Of a DNA stretch of 64,000 bases, positions 35,150-44,200 are shown in pieces. The stretch comes from Sodiomyces alkalinus F11 (lineage: Eukaryota; Ascomycota; Sordariomycetes; Glomerellales; Plectosphaerellaceae). Within the stretch, counting starts at the first letter, position 1. Each line of letters starts with the position of its first letter. The notes under the pieces are model-generated. The model saw nothing but the letters and a program-made list of their open reading frames with translations, made no database searches and was not told where the DNA came from. The stretch is from assembly GCF_003711515.1 (NCBI RefSeq), contig NW_021167081.1, positions 3,032,483-3,096,482 on the forward strand, given 5' to 3'. The position numbers and the translations under genes were made by a program.

Positions 35150-36390
35150 AGTTCACCTTCTTTTTCCGTGCCTTTATTTCGGTCACGGCTTTCTTTAGGT
35201 CAGAATCACTCTTAAGAAGCCTGCTTACCACGTAGCTTATAGTAGTTCCCGGATTCTACTCTGAATTAGCCTAGTTCGAGAATATATACTAGTAATTCTC
35301 GAGAGAGTATCCCGGGATTAAGCACGCAGGGTATCCCTCGGTGCGTTTATAGTAGGATTACCGTCTTTTTAATAAATTACGGGTTATTAACGAGGAGACG
35401 GAATTATTACCTTTTCCTCTTCCTCGGCCACGGCCATAGCCGCCCTTACCTCTATTTTTCGTTGACGACGAAGAGGCCTATACGTCTTTACCTTCCTCCT
35501 CTATATTAAAGGTAGGGAAGACTGCCTCGCGGTGGCATCTGCCGGATTACGTTATAGCGGGATTTTCGGTATACTGCTTTACTTCCGACAGTAACATAGT
35601 AGGCGTCAAGTATTTAGTATTAAAAATCTTTTCTACTACGTGAATCCAGGTAGTATTAAGGGGGCTTATAGCCTTAAAGAAGTCGTTTACCTATACGTTA
35701 GGGTCCTCGAAGGCATTATTATGGTAATAGGCGACGATAAGATCGCACCACTAATCTATCCATTTGTTAATCTTTTTAAGGTTATTCGGGGGCTTGCTAA
35801 GGTGCTATTAATTCTCGTTTATAGCGGTTTTCTTTCGGTTTACGATATACCCTGCCGTATCGGTTTTTATAGCTTTATAAACCTTAATAGGCTTATCGCT
35901 ACCGAAAAAGGCGTTATACCTCGAGGGCGCGATAAAGGTAATAAGCTATATAGCCACCGCTTCTATCCCTTATTCGTATCGTTTAAACGCGTACGTTTTC
36001 AGTTTAAATTCTGCGAAATCTTAACTGTAGGCTGCTCTTCCTATAGCCGTTAAATTTATCTAAAAGGTAAGGTTACGAATAGCCTATTACAGGGTAGCTA
36101 GTATATTTTAGAGCTTCAGGGTAGGTTAGTTCTACAATAGGGCTTTTAGGTCGTAGGTAGATCCAGACCCCGATATTTTCGCTAATATCGTAAACTAACG
36201 GTTCCAGGATTCCCAGTCGATATAGCTAGTATAAACAGCCTTAGGGGTCTCGACTATCTTACCGATTAAGTTTTTATAGGTTAAAACTATAAGGTTTTTC
36301 GGTTATTATCTCGCTATAATGGCCTGGCTAAAAGGCTCTTAAAAGGTGGATAGAATAAGGGTAAATATAGTAAAGCTAAGACACTTAATT
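35150..36390 (-). pseudogene. Copia-2 gag
   Basis: The minus strand upstream of protease encodes a Gag-like region. Near 35,410-35,450 it has a Gly/Arg-rich block (GGYGRGRGRGKGNN) such as often precedes the zinc knuckle in copia Gag. The knuckle itself is not clear and may have lost its Cys codons. An open stretch on the plus strand at 35,640-36,053 is a shadow. Confidence 0.6.
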
Positions 36391-36391
36391 A

Positions 36392-36589
36392 TTAAATATA
36401 GCGTAACCGTAATAAAGTAAATACGATAAGAACGGTCAGATTAAGTGGTTTAAAATTTTGTATATTTAAGCCGTATAACGCCTGAAAACGTGTCACCGCA
36501 CGTCTAGTTCTAGGGGGCGAATTTGATCCCCGAAATCCTACGGATATCTACCATCCGTCCCTGACCGCAAAAACGGCCGTTAGGTTGTT
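36392..36589 (-). repeat. Copia-2 LTR, right copy (5' LTR of the element)
   Basis: 198 bp. It pairs with 31,206-31,402; the start TTAAATATAG against TCGAATACAG shows C/T and G/A differences only. Its right edge merges with the TTGTTCC that is also found at 36,825, so the exact end is uncertain. Confidence 0.85.
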
Positions 36590-36619
36590 CCACCCCCGAG
36601 GGAGGTCTGTGCGATAGGA
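36585..36619 (+). repeat. Direct repeat A upstream of the synthetase gene
   Basis: It reads TTGTTCCACCCCCGAGGGAG and on to GTCTGTGCGATAGGA. The second copy lies exactly 240 bp downstream (36,825-36,859), with two C/T differences. A weaker match extends about 35 bp further upstream in both copies. Confidence 0.85.
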
Positions 36620-36635
36620 AGAAGCTAACTTCTAG

Positions 36636-36712
36636 CTACGGGTCCTTATAAGGATGCAATAAGTCTTCCGTTCCTGGGCAGGTCACATGACCTGACCCAT
36701 AAGCCGTATACC
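36636..36712 (+). repeat. Dispersed repeat copy 2 with intact palindrome
   Basis: It matches 22,260-22,338. The palindrome CAGGTCACATGACCTG is at 36,679-36,694, with a central GTCACATGAC that resembles a bHLH (Cbf1-type) binding site. Whether it acts on the synthetase promoter 290 bp downstream cannot be told from sequence. Confidence 0.65.
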
Positions 36713-36824
36713 AAGCCGTAGGCCGATTCTAGATAGCTTTATATACATGACCGTTTCACACCCTATATATGATCGCTCCTATACTATCCACCTTCCGTGC
36801 CCAAACCCGTAATCGGCCGCTACA

Positions 36825-36859
36825 TTGTTCCACCCCTGAGGGAGGTCTGTGCGACAGGA
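36825..36859 (+). repeat. Direct repeat B upstream of the synthetase gene
   Basis: Second copy of repeat A, ending GCGACAGGAG, about 120 bp before the proposed start codon. The repeated pair brackets about 205 bp that holds the dispersed repeat with the palindrome. Confidence 0.85.
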
Positions 36860-36981
36860 GCTCCAGGCTCGATATTGGCCCCTAGAGGTATAAGCAGCAG
36901 CTCTAATCTGTGCAGAGACCTCACAGCTATCGGGCAAGCGATTACATACGAACGGGATTTGCAACCAGTTCCCTTTCAGAC

Positions 36982-39227
36982 ATGTCTTTTCCCATCGCAG
37001 TTCGCAAACCCCTACCCTCGGCATCAACCCCGACTTTTGCTCTTTATGCCCCGACGACAAGACGATCTTACAATGTAAGTTATCTTTCCCTTTACTTCGG
37101 CGAGTGAAACAGAATTTGTTGACGACCATTTTGAGCCATTACAATGGAGGGCTCACTCCACTTCGCACCGTCAATGCCTCTCCAGCATCTGGATTCCGAA
37201 GGAAATCAAGTCAGCAAGCCCCAATGAAGGTTTGTCTTTTCCATCTTCCTATTCTAAGACTCCTTGCGAGCTGACATTTGAAGATGCACACGGAAAACTG
37301 GCCCGGGCCGGTTTCCTGCGCCAGGTAAGCATCTTTCCTCGCCTTTGACAGCCAAATAAGTGGTTTTCCAAACTAAGTTTCCTCATCGCGTGATATTAGT
37401 CCCACGCTGGCATCTATCACATGCTCCCTCTAGGCCGCCGAGTGCAAGACAAATTGGAACGACTTCTGGATTATCATATGCGAGGACTTGGTATGGAAGC
37501 CATGCGGAAAGACTTGAGGTGGAATATATGCTGAGATAAAGCGTGTAGGAGCGTCGAGGATATCCCTTTCCTCCATTACGTCAAAACAGCTATGGGAGCA
37601 GAGTGGACGATTCTCACAGCTTAGTTCGGAGGTTTGTATTGTCCCCCTTTGCTTAAGAAACGCAACTCATCATCAGTCCCAACACCCAGGTCTTCAATTT
37701 TCGAGATCGCAAAGGCGCTGAATACTTGCTTTCCCCGACTCACGAGGAAGAAGTCACGGCGTTGGTGGCGCAATCTATCCATTCCTACAGGGAGCTTCCA
37801 TTAAGACTTTATCAGATCAGTTAGTGTTGTCACTGATGTGCAAGTGTCACAGGATGTGGTTGGTTGACATGCTCATAGCTCGCAAATATCGCGACGAGAT
37901 GCGTCCTCGGCACGGCCTCTTACGCACCAGAGAGTTCACAATGAAGGATCTCTATACTTTCGATGCGACTACCGATTCCGCGCAACACACATACGCCCAA
38001 GTCCAAAACTCTTACACAAAGTTCTTCACGTCGCTCGGATTACCTTTCGTAAAAGTTGAAGCGAACTCCGGCGATATGGGAGGGAGCTTAAGCCACGAAT
38101 ATCACTTGCCCACCTCCATTGGGGATGATTTAATCGTGACATGCAGCCAGTGCGACTATGCGGCCAATGATGAGATTCTCCAGGGTCAAACCGCGAGTCC
38201 TCTTCTACTCAACCACAACAATGCCTGGCGTGACATTGACTGGCAAGTTTGGAGAGGAATCAGCAAAGATCGGAAGACTCTCGTGAACGCATGGGTTCCG
38301 ATACAACTCTCGCGAACAACAGGCAGTGATGGCCTTGCTGGCGTGAGCCTGCGTGCTATCGAAACTGTGGTCCCAGAGTTGGATTCTAGCGTCGACCGTC
38401 CTCTGACGCTGTGGGCTGAAACAGTACGACGCTGGTCTCATGACCCCATCCAGCACAGAAGCGACGCGATGAACCCACGGGTCCTGAACTTGATAGACCA
38501 CAGGTTGGCAGCTGACCCTGATTTCCGTATCCGCGATGGAAGGGGCAGTAATGTACCAGACGCCGCTCATTTGCAGCAAATCGTTGTTGGGGAGGCCAAA
38601 GACGGTACGCCTCTGGACCTTCTGGGGGTTTCACATGGTGACAGATGTCCTCGGTGTTGTGCAGGCGAGCTTAAGGTTGAGAAAGCTCTAGAGATTGGGC
38701 ATACCTTCCACTTAGGAACGCGATATTCTGAACCGCTGGGGGCGACGATATCGTTGCCAGGAAATGCCGATCCCATAACCGACGAAACGCCATCATCCAT
38801 TCCTCGACAGGCACCGATCCAGATGGGTTGCTACGGGATTGGGGTTTCGCGTCTTATTGGCGCAATCGCGGAACACTTGGTGGATGACCGTGGTTTACAA
38901 TGGCCCCGGGCCATTGCCCCATTCGAAGTGGCCATTCTTTCTGCCCCAGACCTTACAACGGATGGAACAAAAATGTATGACATGATCAGCGATACCTCTA
39001 GGTCTGAGGTGATAGACGTGGTTTTGGATGATAGAGCAGTTTCATTGCCCTGGAAGATGAAAGACGCAGATCTTGTGGGCTATCCAGTGATGGTCATACT
39101 GGGAAAACATTGGAAGGCAGAAGAAGTTGTTGAAGTCCAATGTCGCCGACTAGGCATCCGAAGCCTCGTGCGACGCGAGGAGAGTAGAGAACTAGTGTAT
39201 AATTTATTACAACAATTAAGCTACTAA
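36982..39227 (+). CDS. AIM10: Mitochondrial-type prolyl-tRNA synthetase (class II, bacterial-like), split gene
   Basis: The enzyme charges tRNA-Pro with proline, in mitochondria by family. My exon model is 36,982-37,074, 37,136-37,229, 37,284-37,324, 37,400-37,490, 37,549-37,631, 37,690-37,819 and 37,879-39,227, with no in-frame stop (626 aa; 644 aa if the 54-nt intron at 37,230-37,283 is kept). The start gives a basic, Ser/Pro/Arg-rich leader ending TTRRSYN, like a mitochondrial presequence. Landmarks are LSSIWIPKE, AGFLRQSHAGIYHMLPLG (motif 1 region), GRFSQLSSEVFNFRDRKG, YLLSPTHEEEVT, ITRKYRDEMRPRHGLLRTRE then FTMKDLYTFD (motif 2), MGCYGIGVSRLIGAI (motif 3), and an anticodon-binding domain with PWKMKDADLVGYPVMVILG and VQCRRLGI. 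Introns of 58-75 nt have GT..AG ends; the first (GAG acceptor) and the 54-nt one (AAG acceptor) are less certain. CpA/TpG is normal. Yeast AIM10 and human PARS2 are the closest named relatives. Confidence 0.93.
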
Positions 39228-39431
39228 CCAGCTCTATATATTCTACAAACTACTTTTTAAATCAGTTAAATATAGTTTTATATAGAACAGTATCTCAACT
39301 TTATAAAAGCTATAAAATATTATAGTATTTTAACCGTATATTAAGTAATAATAATAATTTTTTACAAATATAGACTTATATATAAAGTAAGCTAATCAAC
39401 ACGCTAAAAAACGCCGTGATCGAAGACATCG
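39228..39431. other. 3' flank of the synthetase gene
   Basis: AT-rich DNA right after the stop codon, with CTATAAAATATTATAG-type tracts. It would hold the 3' UTR and polyadenylation signals; I cannot place them. RIP-type composition resumes within about 150 bp of the stop. Confidence 0.5.
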
Positions 39432-39727
39432 CGTATAATATAGGAAAAATCGATAAAACTACTAGGATAATAATTATAACTACTACCTCCCGCCTTCCGC
39501 CTAGGATACTATTATAGAGGCACTATACCGTAGGCGCTATAGTAGAACCGGAAAACACGATAAGCGGCGTTATCCTAACCTTAACCTTGTAAAATTTTCG
39601 GTGGCCTTACTTTTTATAGAATAGGCGCCCTCCGACCCCCCCCCCCCCGGGGCCTTTTTTTTAGGGCAGGGCTATACGCGAAACGGATATAGGACTGAAA
39701 AAGGACTACTACGGCCCCTAACCTAAG
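39432..39727 (+). repeat. Fragment of a LINE 5' region
   Basis: It matches 62,122-62,395, which leads into the ORF1 of the right-hand LINE. Shared blocks include AAAATCGATAAAAC, ATTATAACTAC plus CCTCCC, and a C-run (39,637-39,649). It stops where the copia fragment begins. A piece with the 5' end but no 3' part is not the usual product of LINE truncation, so it was probably cut by the later copia insertion or a deletion. Confidence 0.65.
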
Positions 39728-39730
39728 GGT

Positions 39731-40620
39731 ATTAGATATAGCGTAACCGGAACAGTTAAAAATAGGATTAAAATTACAGGTTGAATACATTAAGGTAATT
39801 CTGTATAATTGTAACTGTGTAGGACTGTTAGCAAACCGCTGCCACCGTGATATATATAGTGTAGGTTCTGTATGTGTCTACTTCGATTAACCGAGATTAT
39901 AATCTGGGTTAAAGCCGGTCTATTACGTAACAGTAAAAGCTACGGTCAGCTTAATATACGCTCTAATTATACTGAAATCCTTGTTATACGATTAAAGCTA
40001 TTCGGAACTAACCGATATAACCTTTCTGCTATAACCGCTCGTAAATTCGGTTTCTAATTTCTCTAGATAATCCGTTAAGACTTTTACTAGTATTTTTTGC
40101 TATTATGGGTTCTTTATATTTATTACTTCTACTTAGGCTCTAAAAGTTATAAGCTTCTCGCCTAATAACGCCTTGGTTAATCCGTCCACTATTATTTCGA
40201 CGCTCGCGACGTATATAATCAGGATCTTTCTACGCGCCTTTACTTCCCGTAACTAGTGGTTATCGATATCTATATGCCGTAAAACACGTTATTAGTCTGC
40301 TAATTTCTTAGTTAATACGGCGTATCGTCTAATTATTATCGTATAGAATCTTTAGTTCCGGATTATTAAATTCAATGCCTATTCCCAATAGTAGCTGTTA
40401 CATAAAGATACCCCCTTTTGCACCTTATACTAACATTAATAGCTCTGTCTCTATTATTAATATTATAATGGTATCCTGCTTATTAGCGCTTTAGGTAATC
40501 GTACCACCGAATAACCGGGTTATAAACGCCTGGCTACTCTTCCGATTAATAGTATTATCGGTAAAGGAGGTATTAGTAGAAACTTTAACTATATCCTTAG
40601 CACCGAGCTTTATAGTGGTT
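39731..40620 (-). mobile_element. Truncated copia relic (LTR plus RNase H end)
   Basis: It is related to the left part of Copia-2 (31,206-32,040): an LTR-like block at 39,731-39,911, then the RNase H C-terminal end on the minus strand. For example 40,060-40,200 matches 31,460-31,610, including the TAGGCTCTAAA and TTAATCCGTC blocks. The upstream part of pol is missing. It is more diverged than the Copia-2 LTR pair, so it is another, older copy. A 61-codon plus-strand open stretch at 39,872-40,057 is a shadow. Confidence 0.75.
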
Positions 40621-40871
40621 CCTTTTCCATGGTTATTTCGGTCTCTTTATTCTATTCTTTATTATAACTATAGGTCCCTTTCCTGATCTCTTTATTCTTT
40701 TCTTTATAACTGGTTTTTATCTAAAATAACCTTTCTTTCTATTATATTTATAGAAGACCTAGGAAGCTATAAGGGCCGTGACGACCCTAATACCCCTGTA
40801 CGTCTAGGCCCGTGCCTGAGCCCAGTATAGCCTATTATATAGTAGGGCAGTAATATAAAGGTTAGGGGTAT

Positions 40872-41066
<195 letters not shown>

Positions 41067-41079
41067 AGAATAAAATTAG

Positions 41080-42660
41080 TTTAGTATTCCTGGAGAGACC
41101 GTGTATATTAATTTATTTATCTAGGACTAGTAGACTGATGATATTTATGTCTGGTTCTGGAATATATAAATAGCGTTATAGTAGTAGTAGTTTTCCAGTA
41201 TCGTTAAAGTTTATAAAATAGTCTCTAGTACCGGTTATATTTACTCTATTAGCTTGACCCTAGCTGGCTGTTCTGGTAGTAGTATTATAAGTAGAATAGA
41301 GTGATTTATTGGATACAACGTGAGCCATAGGTCTACTCTCGATATAGAAGCTTAGAGCTAATTTATATTAGCTATCTGTTGAATTGTATTCACCTTTTTA
41401 ACTAGTAGACTTATATTAAGGTTAGTATTAACTAGAACTTTATTTTAATCGAGGATAAATACCTGATTAGGTCCTATAGCATCTTTAGCTTATAGGTTAG
41501 ACTATATAGGCCTAGGAATCCAAGGAGGTGAGGGAAGAGGGGTATCGCTAAAAGAAATCTCTTTTAACCGTTTGTCGGTTTCTTCGAAGGCCCGTTTTTC
41601 GTACGACTCCATTTAAGCTTTACAGGCCTAATAAAGATCTTTCTATTGCTTCTATAAACCAAGAAGATAGACTTTGTCTTTTTTTAAACGATTAGAGTTT
41701 TAACCTTTTTCATTATATTATCGATCTTCTAATTTCAAAGAAGCTATTAAGGACTTTAAGGCCTATTATAGCCTGTTAACTGCTGGGTTTTATTTATCCA
41801 TTTTTATAACTCTTTTCTGCCCTGGGAACGATCTTCAGAACCCTAGCCTTAAGGGGCTTTTTTAGGGTAAAGAAAATAGCAGTTTAGTTTTATATATTCT
41901 TTTTTTTTATAGTTCGAGTAAAAAGGGTTTCTCTATTATTGTTATTAATTCTATTAGTTCCCCTACTAATACTACGGCTACTTCTTTTTCTGACTGCCCT
42001 GGGAACCTTTATAAATTTTCCGACTATTAATACGTACGGTATTCGATGAATCGACTTCCCTCGAAGCGTCGATTAGGTTAGCGATTAGTTTATCTAGCGT
42101 ATAGGTATATAGATCGTGTCGAAAAGCGTATCTAACTTACAAAGTAACTAAAGCCTAACGGTCGTTAAGGCGATCTAAAATCTACGTAAAAGTCGCTTTA
42201 CTTTCGAGATTTATATCCCGCGACCCTATTTTAATTAGCTTTTCCTTGACCTTATATAAAAAGGCTTCGAGAGCGGTGAATTTTAAAGGCCACAGGCTAA
42301 AAATAGAGACCAGAACGTCGTAGTCAGCTGAAAAAACCCTTTTTCCGTATGAATCTTTTAGTTTATTCTAGACTCTGACTTATAAAGTAAGTCCCTGGAC
42401 TTAGGTAAGGGGTCTATCCAAAAGGGCTGCTATTATATTCCCAGCTACCTTTAGATCGTCTTAAACTGCCTTTAGAAAGGTAGTATTAGGTAGGGGTTTA
42501 TTATATCGTTTAAGATAAGCTCCTTACGGGCAAAGTGGGTACGTATATCTATCATGCAGATCTTATAGTCCTCACTACCCTTAAGCTTCTTAGCGAAAAC
42601 CTCTTTAAGGGATTCCTAAGGCTAGGGTATTTTGAAGCTTCTAAACGGTATTTATTTTAA
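41080..42660 (-). other. Minus-strand coding relic, unknown
   Basis: The minus strand can be read in part: near 42,480-42,630 a frame gives ESLKEVFAKKLKGSEDYKIC, then IRTHFARKELILNDIINPYL in one open run. Further on (about 42,020-42,400) another frame reads RSRKS and KVKRLLRRF with RIP stops. It is not a gag or pol part I can name. It ends directly at the target duplication of Gypsy-5, which cut into it. Confidence 0.45.
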
Positions 42661-42665
42661 TTATT

Positions 42666-42888
42666 TATAAGAAACTAAGTGGCACTATGGATTAGCACTA
42701 TATAGAATCGGAGATACGCTCGGATCGCCGAATACTCGGCGAGACTAAATTACTATATTAGCGTAAAGGGGGAAAAGTCCCCTTTTCCTCCTTAAGTTAA
42801 AGTCTATATAATATACAACTATTAAGTCCGAATAGTATTATCCGTTACGGTATATCCTTTCCCTGGTATTATAGCCTATTCCTTAATA
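42666..42888 (+). repeat. Gypsy-5 5' LTR
   Basis: 223 bp, from TATAAG (RIP-altered TG start) to CCTTAATA. It pairs with 61,344-61,566, also 223 bp. Both carry the inverted repeat AAAGGGGGAAAAGTCCCCTTTT, broken here for length: AAAGGGG..CCCCTTT. The TSD TTATT is at 42,661-42,665 and 61,567-61,571. Confidence 0.94.
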
Positions 42889-43129
42889 AATTCTTTAACT
42901 TCTATACCTATAAGGTTACTAGGCCGAAGATACTACTAAAGCGGACTCTATAAAGCACTACCGACACCGAGCGGGCGGATACGAGTATATAATAGGAAGA
43001 GCCTATTCGAAGCACTAAAAAGCGTTAGGACTAATAGGATAACGATAACGATACGGCCTTATCGTTATCCCTTAGTTTAATACGAACACGGATATTATCC
43101 GTGGATAATCGTCCACAGAGGCTTAATAT

Positions 43130-44200
43130 TAAGCGGGTAAGGAGCGCTAAACGGTTAACGAGCTACGTGTTTTCCGACCGTATAAGGGAACTATCCCTGA
43201 TAACCACTAAGAACCTATTCGCCCTACTAGCGTGTTAGGTATAGTAATAATAAGAGTTTAATTAGTAGATATCAAGGTAAAATAAGGCTATCCTATAAAG
43301 GCTTATTACATAACCGGTAATAAAGCGGGAATATAAGAAGCTACTGGTTTATAACTATAAACCCTTAGGGGAGAATACGACCGTTACTAAGATTAATAAC
43401 TAGGTATCCGCGGTTAAGGCCGGGAAGCGTTTTCGGGTAAAGGCCCCCGTGCTCTAGCTAATTAAATAGGCTTTAACTAAGCTAGAACGCTCTTACTAGA
43501 TAGTATAGCGGAGCTATAAGCGGAAGCTCTTATCGCCTATATAGGATAACCTTAAGGCGTTTATTCGGCGAGAATACTTATCCAGCGACTTATAGCACTT
43601 CTAATACTAGGAGGAGCTATATAAGTTATATATTATTAGCGAGATAACGCCGATAAAGTTATTCGAATAACAGGATAACTATTATCGCCTATTAGGGTAA
43701 AAGATATATAGTAACAAAGAATATACGTATAATTACTTTTAACGATTACCCGCACGGTTCCGCGATAAGCTTCGCGAGCGACGGGTTAAGCTTAAAGAGG
43801 CTTACACGGTAGCGTAGGAGGTGTAGTTATTTTAGGAGATATACTCCCCGAATAATAGGTCTAATAGCCAGAAGAGGTCTTACTTTTACTATTAGAAGGA
43901 TAACCTATTATAGAGGGGACGGTATCCGTCCGCTAAATAGTCGGAAAGCACCTTAAAGGGGTAGTAATAAGCGATAAAATCTTTATTATCGACGATTACG
44001 CCTAGCGCCTAAAAGACCTTTAAGTTAGATAAACTCTTTGATAGGGAGTACTATAACTATAGTAAAAAGAGATACTAGTCTAAGGACTATTATAGTAAAG
44101 ACCGTAAAAACGGCGGTCAGGGCTTAGCGAAAAAAAGCGCTAATATAAGTAATATTCAGGTCTAAGGGGATTTAGCCCTTCATAACGATATACGGATTAC
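43130..44200 (+). pseudogene. Gypsy-5 gag
   Basis: A plus-strand frame with RIP stops reads SAKRLTSYVFSDRIRELSLI, then KLLVYNYKPLGENTTV, then PARFRDKLRERRVKLKEAYT. Near 44,049-44,093 the zinc knuckle is seen as YYNYSKKRY, stop, SKDYY, where each expected Cys is Tyr and the His is at the usual place. Role as capsid/nucleocapsid gene is from position and knuckle. Confidence 0.8.

Larger units (their letters stand above)
31206..36589 (-). mobile_element. Copia-2: Ty1/copia element, RIP-inactivated
   Basis: Two LTRs of about 197 bp (31,206-31,402 and 36,392-36,589) enclose gag, protease, integrase, RT and RNase H in that order on the minus strand. Integrase before RT is the copia order. The element end positions are uncertain by a few bases, and I could not find a matching target duplication: the left flank reads AAGCG and the right flank reads into CCACCCCCGAG. 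The mismatch may come from recombination or later change. Confidence 0.85.

Noticed and set aside
36779..37129. 116-codon open stretch on the minus strand, and a 93-codon plus-strand stretch at 36,797-37,078
   Set aside because: Both overlap the leader exon and upstream region of the synthetase gene in other frames and show no domain. The frame that fits the gene is the one starting at 36,982.
37824..37878. Start codon at 37,824 for the synthetase
   Set aside because: This ATG is inside a 59-nt intron (37,820-37,878, GTTAGT...TAG). Removing it gives the conserved LYQITRKYRDE sequence, and upstream exons supply motif 1 and the LSPTHEEE segment.
38205..38800. Three minus-strand open stretches (38,205-38,579, 38,386-38,634, 38,567-38,800)
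   Set aside because: They lie inside the large coding exon of the synthetase on the opposite strand, in unRIPed DNA with normal codon use; they are shadows.
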